Shown here piece after piece: positions 43,558-52,964 of a stretch of 64,000 nt of DNA. Origin of the DNA: Waterburya agarophytonicola KI4 (GTDB lineage Bacteria > Cyanobacteriota > Cyanobacteriia > Cyanobacteriales > Xenococcaceae); assembly GCF_020640915.1 (NCBI RefSeq), contig NZ_JADWDC010000007.1, forward strand, positions 62,001-126,000, written 5' to 3'. Positions within the stretch are counted from its first letter, which is position 1; every line of letters starts with the position of its first letter. The position numbers and the translations under genes are program-made. Under the pieces are notes generated by a model. The model made no database searches and was not told where the DNA came from. It worked only from the letters and a program-made list of their open reading frames with translations.

Positions 43558-44814
43558 TTAACTTAGAGATTCCAAATAGTCTCTAATTAGATTTCTACGT
43601 CGGGGTTGACGTAATTTTTGTAAGGCTTTAGCTTCAATTTGACGTACTCGTTCGCGAGACAATTCCAAACAACGACCAATTTCCGCTAAAGAAAAAGGCT
43701 TTTCTCCGCCAAAACCAAAGCGCATTTGAATTACTTCTCGTTCGCGACTAGTCAATTCAGAAAGAAGGTAATGCAAATCTTTTTGCAAAGACTCTCTCAT
43801 CAACGTTTCTTCGGGAGAAGCACTTTCTGTTTCTAGCAAATCTCCCAATTCTGTATCTTTTTCTTTCCCGACTTTAATTTCTAGAGAAACCGAACGAGGT
43901 ACGCGCAACAATACTTCGCGAATTTGTGCTGCTGTCATATCCAACTCTTGAGCAATATCCTCAATTTTAGGAGTACGTCCTTTTTCTTGAGAAATCTTGC
44001 GTTGAGCTTTTTTGATTTTGTTTAATTTTTCCGTAATGTGTACGGGAAGGCGAATAGTTCTGCTTTGAGTTGCGATCGCTCTAGTAATACCCTGACGAAT
44101 CCACCAATAAGCATAAGTACTAAAACGATAACCCTTAGTGGGGTCAAACTTTTCTACTGCTCTTTCTAAGCCTAATGTTCCCTCTTGAATCAAGTCGAGT
44201 AATTCTAAACCGCGATTTTGATATTTCTTAGCGACAGACACAACCAGACGTAAGTTCGCCTTGATCATATGTTCCTTAGCACGAATGCCATTTTTTTGAA
44301 TTCTGTCTAATTCTTTGACATCACAGCCAACAACTTCTGCCCAGGCATTTTTTCCAGTCGCTAACTTCTCTTTTAGGATAGGGATTTCCATACCCAATGC
44401 CATTGACCATCTTTTCAAAGAAGGGCGATGACTAATTTGAGTAACTAAACGATCATGAACGTCGACTAGCTTGATAAATTCTTGTAGAGTTGTGTTACCC
44501 GCCTCCGCAGCTTTAGCACGTTCTTCCACGATTTGAATATGCTTTTGAACTTTTTGGGCTTCAGAAACCTCTTCATCTCTTTCTAATAGAGGAACTCTAC
44601 CAATTTCTTGTAAATATAATCGGACTAGATCGGTGGTAGTACGGCTGCCCCTTCGAGCAATGCGATCGGGATCTGCACTTTCTAAATCAAGTTCTACAAG
44701 TTCTTCGGGTAACTTATCAGAACCATCATTATTAGCTTCTAAATCGAGATTTAGATCGGGATTGGGTGAAGAATTATATCCTTCGGTTTCAACGTATGAA
44801 GAACTAGCAAGCAT
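43558..44814 (-). CDS. sigC: Group 2 RNA polymerase sigma factor, SigC-like
   Basis: This is a sigma-70 family factor of 418 residues. Region 1.2 is TTTDLVRLYLQEIGRVPLLERDEEVS. Region 2 runs KEHMIKANLRLVVSVAKKYQNRGLELLDLIQEGTLGLERAVEKFDPTKGYRFSTYAYWWIRQGITRAIA. Region 3 follows, and region 4 is LTSREREVIQMRFGFGGEKPFSLAEIGRCLELSRERVRQIEAKALQKLRQ. The full set with no long acidic region 1.1 marks a non-essential group 2 factor. The 10-20 residue longer N-terminus and the insert around residues 125-175 favour SigC over SigB/D/E, but subgroup placement needs a tree. The leader contains nested inverted repeats. Confidence 0.85.
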   Translation of the reverse strand: MLASSSYVETEGYNSSPNPDLNLDLEANNDGSDKLPEELVELDLESADPDRIARRGSRTTTDLVRLYLQEIGRVPLLERDEEVSEAQKVQKHIQIVEERAKAAEAGNTTLQEFIKLVDVHDRLVTQISHRPSLKRWSMALGMEIPILKEKLATGKNAWAEVVGCDVKELDRIQKNGIRAKEHMIKANLRLVVSVAKKYQNRGLELLDLIQEGTLGLERAVEKFDPTKGYRFSTYAYWWIRQGITRAIATQSRTIRLPVHITEKLNKIKKAQRKISQEKGRTPKIEDIAQELDMTAAQIREVLLRVPRSVSLEIKVGKEKDTELGDLLETESASPEETLMRESLQKDLHYLLSELTSREREVIQMRFGFGGEKPFSLAEIGRCLELSRERVRQIEAKALQKLRQPRRRNLIRDYLESLS

Positions 44815-44866
44815 AGCGATCTCTTAATGACGACTCCAGTTAAGGTTGGGGATTTGACTTCCTCCT

Positions 44867-44954
44867 CTGAGAATAGATTGCCCAATTCGCTGTGAAAAAG
44901 AACATAACTGAAGTTTTTTTCGTTTTTTTTTCAGTTTTTTAAATCCATTCTCAG
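44867..44954. promoter_or_regulatory. Nested inverted repeats in the sigma factor leader
   Basis: The outer arms CTGAGAATAGATT (44867-44879) and AATCCATTCTCAG (44942-44954) match at 12 of 13 positions. The inner arms AACTGAA (44906-44912) and TTCAGTT (44930-44936) match fully, with T-runs between. Located 53-140 nt upstream of the sigma factor ATG, it could be a structured 5' leader or a transcription attenuator. Confidence 0.45.
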
Positions 44955-45197
44955 TAACAACACGGTTGGCTGAATGTTGTTAAAATCACTTCGGATTATG
45001 AGGAAGTCGATAAATATTGCTTTCTGGAGAGAGGAAGGATCGCAGCAACTAAAAGTTCCTTGAAATACAAATAGTTTACATTTCTTAATATAACTCAAGC
45101 AAAGACCGCTCTTTTAAACCAGCTAAAACGAACGTCAAAACTACTGTATGGCAAGGAAGAAAAGGATTTCAATCGTTAAAAAACAATAGCATAAAAA

Positions 45198-45226
45198 AAG
45201 AAACCGCTATGAATAAACAGTTTCTT
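45198..45226 (-). terminator. Terminator of lipA
   Basis: On the minus strand AAGAAAC pairs with GTTTCTT (15-nt loop), directly followed by a T-run (A-run at 45193-45199). It lies about 127 nt after the lipA stop. Confidence 0.65.
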
Positions 45227-45352
45227 AAACTCACTAAATTGGTCATTTGTTACCAGTTTTATAAGTAATTATGCGGAAAGAATCAGAAACAACGATGAAC
45301 TACCTCTAACAGTCTCTCTGTCGCTCTTTAATTTGGTCACATCATCCTTTTC

Positions 45353-46231
45353 TCAAGATTTGTGGCGGGGATAAAGCTGCATTAAAGTTTTAACTTGTTC
45401 TGCATGGTAGGAACTACGAGTAAGAGGACTAGAAACCACCTGTAGAAGACCAATAGACTCGCCAAACTCTTGCCAAGCATCGAACTGTTCGGGAGGAACA
45501 AAGTCTTTAACTCCTAAATGCTTTTGAGAGGGTTGAAGATATTGCCCAATAGTCAAAATATCGCAGTCTACATCTCGCAAGCTTTGAATTACTTCTTTAA
45601 CTTCTGTATCGGTTTCTCCCAAACCTACCATGATCCCAGATTTGGTATATACCCAAGGAGCAATTTCACGAGCGCGTTTCAATAATTCAAGCGATCGCTG
45701 ATAGTCTCCTTGAGGGCGGACTCTTTTATATAGTCTAGGAATAGTTTCTGTATTGTGATTGAGTACGTCGGGTTGAGCGTCGAGAATGATTTTTAAGGCA
45801 TCCCAATTCCCACACAAATCGGGAATAAGCAACTCAATCGTGGTGTTGGGGGAAACTTTACGTACCTCTTCAATACATCGTACAAATTGAGATGAGCCTT
45901 CATCGGAGAGATCGTCACGATTTACCGAAGTGATTACTACATGATTTAATTTCAGGCGACGTACTGCTTCTGCTAGCTGGAATGGCTCATTAGGGTCTAA
46001 AGCTTGGGGTTTTTTTTCAAAATCAATATCACAATAAGGACAAGCACGAGTACAAGCAGGTCCCATGATTAAAAAAGTCGCGGTACCAACGGCAAAGCAT
46101 TCTCCAATATTAGGGCAAGATGCTTCCTCACAGACAGTATTTAGAGATAAATCACGCAAGATCTCTTTTACACTGCCTACCCGTTCGACTTGGGGTGCTT
46201 TTACTCTCAACCAGTCTGGTTTAACTACCAC
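45353..46231 (-). CDS. lipA: Lipoyl synthase
   Basis: This radical-SAM enzyme inserts two sulfurs into octanoyl groups bound to lipoyl domains of 2-oxoacid dehydrogenases and the glycine cleavage H protein. The 292-residue protein has the auxiliary cluster motif [13 protein letters not shown] and the radical-SAM motif [12 protein letters not shown], with [15 protein letters not shown] and [15 protein letters not shown] typical of LipA. The C-terminal [14 protein letters not shown] supplies the conserved serine ligand of the auxiliary cluster. The start is a GTG at 46229-46231 with a GGAG box 9 nt upstream. An intrinsic terminator follows. Cyanobacteria often have two lipA copies; this may be one of them. 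Confidence 0.95.
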   Translation of the reverse strand: MVVKPDWLRVKAPQVERVGSVKEILRDLSLNTVCEEASCPNIGECFAVGTATFLIMGPACTRACPYCDIDFEKKPQALDPNEPFQLAEAVRRLKLNHVVITSVNRDDLSDEGSSQFVRCIEEVRKVSPNTTIELLIPDLCGNWDALKIILDAQPDVLNHNTETIPRLYKRVRPQGDYQRSLELLKRAREIAPWVYTKSGIMVGLGETDTEVKEVIQSLRDVDCDILTIGQYLQPSQKHLGVKDFVPPEQFDAWQEFGESIGLLQVVSSPLTRSSYHAEQVKTLMQLYPRHKS

Positions 46232-46338
46232 TCCTTACTGCTCCAACTTATTAAGTAAGATTTCTCGATCATCATTTTATCTTGTTCGGAGGTTCATAAG
46301 TACCCAGGTAAAATTAATGAATGATCGCCAGGAAAAAA

Positions 46339-46365
46339 GACAGCACTGATAATTTTAGTACTGCC
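46339..46365 (-). terminator. Terminator of ftsH
   Basis: On the minus strand GGCAGTACT pairs with AGTGCTGTC (nine pairs including G-U), followed by TTTTTT. It begins 41 nt after the ftsH stop codon. Confidence 0.8.
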
Positions 46366-46406
46366 TTGATTCAAACTATAAATTCCAAAACACAATTAGT
46401 TGTGCT

Positions 46407-48257
46407 TTATGCTAAAGTTGCCATTTTTACATCGTTTTCGTTCAGAACTGTTTGTAGTTCATCAGCTTCTACGGTTTCTTTCTCAATTAACATTTCTGCC
46501 AAACGGTCCAAAATATGACGGTTGTCTATCAAGACTTTCTTCGCACGACTGTATGCTTGGTCTACATAGTTACGCACTTCTTCATCAATCGCTGCTGCGG
46601 TTTCATTAGAAAAATCGCGATCGGAAGCGATGTCACGACCCATAAAGACGTTACCATTTTGACGACCCAAAGCAACAGGACCTAAGCGATCGCTCATTCC
46701 AAAGCGAGTTACCATTTGACGAGCTACTCTGGTTACTTGTTGCAGGTCATTAGAAGCACCAGTAGTCACTTCTTCTTCACCATAAATAATCTCTTCTGCT
46801 AGACGACCGCCCAAAGCCACAGCCATTTGGTTTTGTAGATAAGAGCGAGAATATAAACCAGACTCCATACGGTCTTCACTAGGAGTAAACCAGGTCAAAC
46901 CACCAGCACGTCCGCGAGGAATGATACTGATTTTCTGTACTGGGTCGTAGTCGGGCATCAATGCACCTACTAGAGCGTGACCTGCTTCGTGATATGCCAC
47001 GAGTTCTTTGCGCTTTTCGCTCATGACTCGATTTTTCTTCTCTGGCCCTGCCATAACGCGATCGATCGCATCATTGACTTCATCCATCGAAATTTCAGTT
47101 AAGCTACGACGGGCAGCTAGAATTGCAGCCTCATTGAGCAAGTTGGCTAAATCTGCACCAGTAAAACCAGGAGTACGACGAGCAACTTTGTTGAGGTCTA
47201 CGTCTTTGGCTAGAGTTTTACCACGAGCGTGAACGTTAAGGATTTCTTGACGACCTGCATAGTCGGGACGGTCTACTACTACCTGACGGTCAAAACGACC
47301 AGGACGCATTAACGCAGAATCTAATACATCGGGACGGTTAGTGGCAGCAATTAGAATAATACCTGTATTGCCTTCAAAACCATCCATTTCGGTAAGGAGT
47401 TGGTTAAGAGTTTGTTCTCTTTCATCGTTACCTCCGCCTAAACCAGCACCACGCTGACGACCTACGGCATCAATCTCATCGATAAAGACGATACAAGGCG
47501 CGTTAGCTTTGGCTTGTTCAAATAGATCGCGGACGCGGGATGCACCCACACCAACAAACATTTCGACAAATTCTGAACCAGAAATACTAAAGAAAGGTAC
47601 GCCAGCTTCACCAGCTACTGCTTTAGCCAGAAGAGTTTTGCCTGTCCCTGGAGGGCCAACAAGTAAGACACCTTTAGGAATTTTTGCACCAATGGCAGTA
47701 AAGCGATCGGCATTTTTGAGGAAATCTACCACTTCAGTAAGCTCTAGTTTGGCTTGTTCGATACCTGCAACATCACCAAACGTCACTTGTGTTTTGGGTT
47801 CCATCTGGACTCTAGCCTTGGATTTACCAAAGTTCATTGCCTGAGATCCAGGACCACTTTGCGCCCTTCTGAGTAAGAAGAATAGTCCCACCAATAATAG
47901 GATGGGGAACAACAAGCTACTTAAAGCTCTAAACCAAAATCCTTCATCACTTTGAGGCAATACGGCAATATCCACACCATTATCACTCAAGATGTCGATC
48001 AACTGAGGGTCGTTGGGTAAGTTGACCAGGATAGGTGTTCCTTCACTGTTAATTACTTGTGCTTTAGTGCGGTCGGCACTAATTTTTACAGTTTCGATTT
48101 TGTTGCTTTGAACTTCGTCGATTAACTTGCTATATGCCCAGGTAGTACGTGCTTGAGGCTGTTTGTCCAAGAAGGCGGTCCCCAATGCAACTACCACTAT
48201 AGCTAGCAGAACATATAATCCTGCATTCCGCCATTTTTTATTGTTATCTTTACTCAC
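46407..48257 (-). CDS. ftsH3: ATP-dependent zinc metalloprotease FtsH3-type
   Basis: FtsH is a membrane-bound AAA+ protease; in cyanobacteria FtsH3 pairs with FtsH2 in photosystem II repair and with FtsH1 in iron-stress control. The 616-residue protein starts at a GTG (48255-48257, [14 protein letters not shown]) with GGGAGG 8 nt upstream; longer frames are rejected. It has two membrane helices (about 12-30 and 110-130), Walker A GPPGTGKT, Walker [10 protein letters not shown], second-region homology [20 protein letters not shown] and the zinc site HEAGH with a distant Asp. The N-terminal sequence and length match FtsH3 of Synechocystis. ndhO is the next gene upstream. Confidence 0.92.
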   Translation of the reverse strand: MSKDNNKKWRNAGLYVLLAIVVVALGTAFLDKQPQARTTWAYSKLIDEVQSNKIETVKISADRTKAQVINSEGTPILVNLPNDPQLIDILSDNGVDIAVLPQSDEGFWFRALSSLLFPILLLVGLFFLLRRAQSGPGSQAMNFGKSKARVQMEPKTQVTFGDVAGIEQAKLELTEVVDFLKNADRFTAIGAKIPKGVLLVGPPGTGKTLLAKAVAGEAGVPFFSISGSEFVEMFVGVGASRVRDLFEQAKANAPCIVFIDEIDAVGRQRGAGLGGGNDEREQTLNQLLTEMDGFEGNTGIILIAATNRPDVLDSALMRPGRFDRQVVVDRPDYAGRQEILNVHARGKTLAKDVDLNKVARRTPGFTGADLANLLNEAAILAARRSLTEISMDEVNDAIDRVMAGPEKKNRVMSEKRKELVAYHEAGHALVGALMPDYDPVQKISIIPRGRAGGLTWFTPSEDRMESGLYSRSYLQNQMAVALGGRLAEEIIYGEEEVTTGASNDLQQVTRVARQMVTRFGMSDRLGPVALGRQNGNVFMGRDIASDRDFSNETAAAIDEEVRNYVDQAYSRAKKVLIDNRHILDRLAEMLIEKETVEADELQTVLNENDVKMATLA

Positions 48258-48520
48258 TCTGACAGCCTCCCTTAGCTGAAGATTAAAGGATATTTTTATC
48301 TTTATTTTAACTACTGTTACCTTGCCACTCCTTTCAAAAGACATGAATGTGGCTAGCTTATGTTAGGAAAACTAGTATTTATTGCTCTTTTAGTTTTTAC
48401 GTTGTTAACTTATGTTAACGTTTCTCAGGAAATATTTACCAATTATTTTCTTGAATTCAGAATTTACTTGAATTTAGAATTGAAATGTAACGCATTCGTA
48501 CTGGCATAATACAAAAGGTT

Positions 48521-48736
48521 TTATTTTGCTTCTTCTAATTGATCTAGACGCAGCCAAACATTAGGAGTAGGAACATAAAATTGCACTAGAGCATAATCGT
48601 CATTTACGTCCAAAATTTCTCCTTTACTATCAAATAAGTAGGAAGGAAGACGAACATCACTAGCTTTGGCTTCTAAACTTCCTTCTAGTTGTTCTTTGAC
48701 TACACGAACTAAAGATCCTTTTTTGATACCTGCCAT
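48521..48736 (-). CDS. ndhO: NAD(P)H-quinone oxidoreductase subunit O
   Basis: NdhO is a small peripheral subunit of the cyanobacterial NDH-1 complex, which takes electrons from ferredoxin for cyclic flow, respiration and CO2 uptake. The 71-residue protein reads [53 protein letters not shown] and ends with [13 protein letters not shown], the family pattern. The ATG is at 48734-48736. It is flanked on the same strand by the alpha/beta hydrolase gene (43 bp upstream) and ftsH (263 bp downstream). Only cyanobacteria and plastids have this subunit. Confidence 0.95.
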   Translation of the reverse strand: MAGIKKGSLVRVVKEQLEGSLEAKASDVRLPSYLFDSKGEILDVNDDYALVQFYVPTPNVWLRLDQLEEAK

Positions 48737-48779
48737 AATTATTAATCGCGATCGCTTCTGAGAGTATATTTAGTTTAAA

Positions 48780-49733
48780 TTATATAGATTCGAGCCAGTC
48801 ACAGAGAATAGAATTAAATTCATCGGGATATTCGTCGTGGGGACAATGACCAGCATTGGGTAATTCTATTAGTTTTAAAAGCGGATTGAAGGATGCGATT
48901 TCTTTGGCTTGATTGGGTGGTATCATCTTATCTTGCAATCCCCAGATCAGCAGCATGGGTATAGTTATCTTGGGCAGCAACTCTTTGACCGATTTAGCAA
49001 AACTAGCTTTTCTGACACTACGAGATAACCTCAGCAAAGTTTGTCCAGAGTCATCATCGTAAGCAGGACTAGATAAAATTTCTACCAACTCATCGGTAAC
49101 AGCTTGTTTATTAGGGTAAGCCAGTCCCGCCCAACGACGAATGATATTGGGCTTTCTAACTATCTTGAGGATATTTTTAATTAAAAACGGAGATGCAACC
49201 AAATTTTCTAATGTTGTCACAAGAGGACGTATTAGAGGTGGCAAAATATCTTCCCGTACCGAAACGTCTGGTAAACTAAGCATGACTAAACCAGCGACCA
49301 TTTTGGGATAGGTAGCAGTTGCATTGAGACAAACCAACGAACCAATTGAGTTACCAACTAAAATTACAGGAGTACCAATAAAAGTTTGCCAAAAATCATG
49401 AAGTTGTTCTGTCCATAGAGTTGCGCTGTATTCTACGTCGGCTTTCCTCGATGCTCCAAAACCCAACAAATCCAGAGCATAAATATCATAAGTACGAGAT
49501 ATTACGGGCAAATTGTGACGCCAGTGTTCGATACTAGCACCAAAGCCGTGAATGAATATTATGACAGGAGACGGAAAATTACTATTATTATGTTTTGCTC
49601 TCAAGTAACTATAACGAGTTTGCCATCCTCGCCAGACCCAATCTCTTTGATTGCCGATACGTTCTTGCCAAGGTTGATTGATGTTCAAATTTTCACTTAA
49701 AAAATATTTACATAATGTACTCTTATGACTCAA
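48780..49733 (-). CDS. Alpha/beta-fold hydrolase
   Basis: This is a 317-residue hydrolase of the alpha/beta fold. It has the oxyanion-hole motif IFIHGFGASIEHWRHNLP, DLLGFGASRK, nucleophile Ser in VGNSIGSLVCLNATAT, catalytic Asp in LIWGLQDKMIPPNQA and His in NAGHCPHDEYP. The triad is complete, so it should be an active esterase or related enzyme; many cyanobacterial homologues are annotated only this far. A cap domain lies at about residues 160-230. The start is uncertain: the longest frame begins with TTG (49731-49733), no ATG or GTG lies near, and no good ribosome site is seen. It is probably in the ndhO transcript. Confidence 0.82.
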   Translation of the reverse strand: MSHKSTLCKYFLSENLNINQPWQERIGNQRDWVWRGWQTRYSYLRAKHNNSNFPSPVIIFIHGFGASIEHWRHNLPVISRTYDIYALDLLGFGASRKADVEYSATLWTEQLHDFWQTFIGTPVILVGNSIGSLVCLNATATYPKMVAGLVMLSLPDVSVREDILPPLIRPLVTTLENLVASPFLIKNILKIVRKPNIIRRWAGLAYPNKQAVTDELVEILSSPAYDDDSGQTLLRLSRSVRKASFAKSVKELLPKITIPMLLIWGLQDKMIPPNQAKEIASFNPLLKLIELPNAGHCPHDEYPDEFNSILCDWLESI

Positions 49734-49938
49734 AGTATATCTATTGCTAGATTAATGTCTAATTTTGATATAGATTAAATTAGAAAATAAAGTTAACTTA
49801 ACATTCTATTAATAGCAAGATAGATAAAATAGTGGACAAGATAACTATTTATCCTAATTTATCCTAATTTATCATCTTAAAATTTAGAATTTTCAGTTCG
49901 TCGTAATACTAATACAAAAGGAAAGAAACAATACGCCT

Positions 49939-50475
49939 GTGAGAGATAGAAGACGCAGTAGCCCTAGTCGAGATCTAACCAAAACCAACGAAAGAATTCG
50001 CTTCCCCGAAATTCGTGTAATCGATTCCGAAGGCGAGCAACTGGGAATTATTACTCCCAAAGAGGCTCTAACTATAGCTCAAGAAAAAGGTTTAGACTTA
50101 GTTTTAGTCAGTGAAACCGCTAAGCCTCCTGTCTGTAAAATAATGGACTATGGGAAATATAAATACGAGCAAGATAAAAAGCAAAAAGAAGCGAAGAAAA
50201 AGCAGCATAACGCTGACGTTAAGGAAGTGAAGATGCGTTATAAAATCGAAGAACACGATTACAACGTGCGCGTCAAAAATGCTCAACGCTTTTTGAAATC
50301 TGGGGATAAAGTCAAGGCTACCATTAGCTTCCGAGGAAGAGAAATTCAACATTCCAGGCTGGCAGAGGATTTACTGCGTCGTATGGCAAAAGATTTGGAA
50401 GATTATGCCGAAGTGCAGCAATTTCCTAAACGAGAAGGACGTAACATGATGATGATGTTATCTCCAAAGAAATAA
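49939..50475 (+). CDS. infC: Translation initiation factor IF-3
   Basis: IF-3 binds the 30S subunit, prevents premature 50S joining and checks the start codon. The protein (178 residues from the GTG at 49939) has the N-domain signature [28 protein letters not shown], the lysine-rich linker [14 protein letters not shown] and the C-domain from [17 protein letters not shown] to [12 protein letters not shown]. The GTG lies 16 nt after the AGGA box, which is long. An in-frame ACG at 49933 (ACG CCT GTG) is placed 10 nt from that box. Since infC of other bacteria uses rare start codons for autoregulation, the true start may be non-standard. A strong terminator follows. Confidence 0.93.
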   Translation: MRDRRRSSPSRDLTKTNERIRFPEIRVIDSEGEQLGIITPKEALTIAQEKGLDLVLVSETAKPPVCKIMDYGKYKYEQDKKQKEAKKKQHNADVKEVKMRYKIEEHDYNVRVKNAQRFLKSGDKVKATISFRGREIQHSRLAEDLLRRMAKDLEDYAEVQQFPKREGRNMMMMLSPKK

Positions 50476-50495
50476 TTTTTTAGAAAGCAAAGTTA

Positions 50496-50525
50496 AAGAA
50501 GGGCAATCTCGCTCTTCTTTTTTTT
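50496..50525 (+). terminator. Terminator of infC
   Basis: AAGAAGGGC (50496-50504) pairs with GCTCTTCTT (50511-50519), with one G-U pair, and ends in a long T-run. It begins 20 nt after the stop codon. Confidence 0.85.
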
Positions 50526-50566
50526 ATATAGAATATATTGCGGTTAGACGTTGCATCACCATTAAA

Positions 50567-51505
50567 ATGTTAGATCTACAAAATAAACGAATTCTGGTAA
50601 CAGGTGGAAACGGTTTTTTGGGCAAACAAGTTGTAGACCAATTGTGCCAATTTGGAGCGACTATAGATAAAATTAGCACACCGCGATCGCGAGAGTTGGA
50701 TTTGTGTAAGTGGGAAAATTGCCAACAAGCGGTTAAAGAACAAGATGTTGTGGTTCATTTGGCTGCTCATGTAGGGGGGATTGGTTTGAACCAAGAAAAA
50801 CCCGCCGAGTTGTTTTATGACAATTTGATGATGGGTACGCAGCTAATTCATGCTGCATATCAAGAAGGAGTAGAGAAATTTGTCTGTGTCGGGACTATTT
50901 GTGCTTATCCTAAGTTTACTCCTGTTCCTTTCAAGGAGGATGACTTATGGAATGGTTATCCAGAAGAAACCAATGCACCCTATGGTATTGCTAAAAAAGC
51001 TTTATTGGTGCAGTTAGAAGCCTATCGTCAGCAATACGGATTTAACGGAATTTATCTTTTACCAGTTAATTTATATGGCCCTGAAGATAATTTTAAACCT
51101 CAAAGCTCTCATGTCATTCCTGCTTTGATTCGTAAGGTATATGAAGCCCAACAAAGAGGAGATGAAAAATTACCTGTTTGGGGTGACGGTAGTCCGACTC
51201 GCGAATTTTTATATTCTACCGATGCAGCACGGGGGATCGCGATCGCAACTCAAAAATATGATGAGTCTGCGCCAGTTAATTTGGGAACTAATCAAGAAAT
51301 ATCGATTAAAAGCTTAGTCGAAACTATCTGTGAGTTGATGGAATTTGAGGGAGAAATTATCTGGCAAACAGATAAACCTAACGGTCAACCCCGTCGTTGT
51401 TTGGATACTCAAAGAGCGAAAGAAAAGTTTGGTTTCGTAGCACAAACTGAGTTTCGTCAAGGTCTAAAAAATACTATTGATTGGTATCGTCAAAATCCAG
51501 ATTAA
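50567..51505 (+). CDS. fcl: GDP-L-fucose synthase
   Basis: This SDR-family epimerase/reductase converts GDP-4-keto-6-deoxymannose to GDP-fucose for surface polysaccharides. The 312-residue protein begins with NAD(P) motif [18 protein letters not shown], has [29 protein letters not shown] (family-specific), catalytic Ser/Thr region GTICAYP, the YGIAKKAL (Tyr-x3-Lys) pair and [19 protein letters not shown]. That pattern marks fucose synthase. The upstream dehydratase Gmd is not adjacent, so the pathway is split. The start is an ATG at 50567. A perfect 8-bp inverted repeat (51547-51575) downstream may end transcription. Confidence 0.9.
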   Translation: MLDLQNKRILVTGGNGFLGKQVVDQLCQFGATIDKISTPRSRELDLCKWENCQQAVKEQDVVVHLAAHVGGIGLNQEKPAELFYDNLMMGTQLIHAAYQEGVEKFVCVGTICAYPKFTPVPFKEDDLWNGYPEETNAPYGIAKKALLVQLEAYRQQYGFNGIYLLPVNLYGPEDNFKPQSSHVIPALIRKVYEAQQRGDEKLPVWGDGSPTREFLYSTDAARGIAIATQKYDESAPVNLGTNQEISIKSLVETICELMEFEGEIIWQTDKPNGQPRRCLDTQRAKEKFGFVAQTEFRQGLKNTIDWYRQNPD

Positions 51506-51867
51506 TATCGTTTGAGTCTTACTAAAAAAGCGATCAAGTTAATGAGCTGTTAATGCATTTACATTGTATTAACAGTTTAATGCTTAATTATAAACTTACT
51601 GTGAAACATTTAATCCACAGGTAGTAAAAATTACCATTTTTTTCTAGATCGATACATTTTAACTTAATTCTTATTCAAATATTTATATTTATTTGGATCA
51701 ATTGATTGGAAAATATTCATTAATTATCAAGCTTACTATTTTAAAATTTATCTCTAGCATTTAATCGAAGAATAAAGCTTAAATCTTAGAGCGAAGTAAT
51801 AATTAAATATTCTTGCAATAATTAATTCTATTAAAACTAAAAATTTTCTCAATTTATTTTAAGTAAA
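51506..51867. other. Intergenic 362 bp, AT-rich; one hairpin
   Basis: CTGTTAAT (51547-51554) and ATTAACAG (51568-51575) form a perfect 8-bp inverted repeat with a 13-nt loop. It is the only structured element seen and may terminate fcl. The remainder is very AT-rich and includes the promoter of the next gene. No coding frame is supported. Confidence 0.5.
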
Positions 51868-52713
51868 ATGAAAATTAAGCAGTTATTTACGATTCTATTT
51901 GTAGCTAATCTTATATCTTTTAGCAACGCTATTCGGGTACGCGCTCAAAATACTGAAAGGGTAATCAATAACAATAACGAAAATGTAGATATCAGCGTCC
52001 AAGAATCAGGTTCGCAAAGCCAAGGACAAAGTTCTAATGGCAATACATCAGATGTAACTGTTACTGATAATGAAAAAAGCGACAATTTTTGGAGCGATAG
52101 CTACCGAGGTCGTCTCTCAGTACCATCTGGTAGTGCTTCTCTAACCTGTGGAGAACAAATTATCTCTTTTTCTCGTTCTGGTGGTTTTGGCTTGGGTGTC
52201 GGTGCAGTGGGTATCAATTTTAGCGATAATTCTGGTTCGCTTCCCGAAGAATTTCATCCTAGTTTAGCTGAAATTAGACAGTGTGCTAAAGAAAAAAATG
52301 CAGCTGAAATTCTGGATAAATATATAGAATTAAAATCTATTGATAAAGCGATCGCGAATACTTATTTGAGGACAGTTTCGCCAGAAATATATGCTACTTT
52401 CTTTGTTGAAAACTCTAAGGATAGCGGAGAAATACTTTCACCAAAAACTTTCTCTAACCTGAGTACCAATCTTAGAAATGAAGAATTCGACCGAGTCGTA
52501 GAATGGCAAGATAATTTTCACGGTGTGGGTTTAGCAGAAAAAAGAGTAGAGCTTAGAGAAAATCAAGAATTGCGCTCAACAGAACGCAAAAAAAGACTAG
52601 TAGAGCTAGAAGTTTTGGAATTAGAAAGAAGATCTCAAGAAGTGGAAGCTATACTCAAACAGAGACAATCTCAACTAAATAATTTACTGCGCCAATATAA
52701 GCAGCCCAATTAA
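51868..52713 (+). CDS. Secreted protein of unknown function with C-terminal coiled coil
   Basis: I do not recognise a family. The 281-residue product has a signal peptide (about 1-27, IRVRAQ at the end), a polar, Asn/Ser/Gln-rich stretch (about 28-75), a small glycine-rich domain (SASLTCGEQIISFSRSGGFGLGVGAVGINF) with two cysteines (in LTCGEQ and RQCAKE). It ends with a long charged helix (NQELRSTERKKRLVELEVLELERRSQEV), a likely coiled coil. It should be periplasmic or outer-membrane associated. It is followed 251 bp later by another secreted protein on the same strand. Upstream sequence is AT-rich and gives no ribosome site. Confidence 0.65.
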   Translation: MKIKQLFTILFVANLISFSNAIRVRAQNTERVINNNNENVDISVQESGSQSQGQSSNGNTSDVTVTDNEKSDNFWSDSYRGRLSVPSGSASLTCGEQIISFSRSGGFGLGVGAVGINFSDNSGSLPEEFHPSLAEIRQCAKEKNAAEILDKYIELKSIDKAIANTYLRTVSPEIYATFFVENSKDSGEILSPKTFSNLSTNLRNEEFDRVVEWQDNFHGVGLAEKRVELRENQELRSTERKKRLVELEVLELERRSQEVEAILKQRQSQLNNLLRQYKQPN

Positions 52714-52964
52714 TTAGATATTCAGCAAATTTTTTCTCTAGTTCGCGTATTTCTACTACTACTAGATAGTTAGTGTATTAGTTATTTTCCCGTAAAAGAA
52801 TTCTAAAAAACTGATATTCAATGATTATCTATGGTCACTATTACCGATATGAATATTAATATTTCAAGACTATAATAGGTGTTTGGAAATCAGTTAAATG
52901 TAATAGCCAATCAATAAACTATTTATTAGAAACTTTTAAAATATTAGAGATAGAGGGAATTTCT

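Larger units (their letters stand above)
44815..45352. other. Intergenic 538 bp: sigma factor leader and lipA terminator
   Basis: No gene is seen. The part next to the sigma gene has nested inverted repeats (44867-44954) and long T-runs. The middle (about 44960-45190) is AT-rich with no recognisable element. The lipA terminator is at 45198-45226. Confidence 0.5.

Noticed and set aside
48360-48509. Plus-strand 49-codon frame with a hydrophobic N-terminus (MLGKLVFIALLVFTLLTYVN) between ftsH and ndhO
   Set aside because: No ribosome-binding site, opposite strand to both neighbours, and it covers the likely ftsH promoter; a hydrophobic frame is easily produced by AT-rich DNA.
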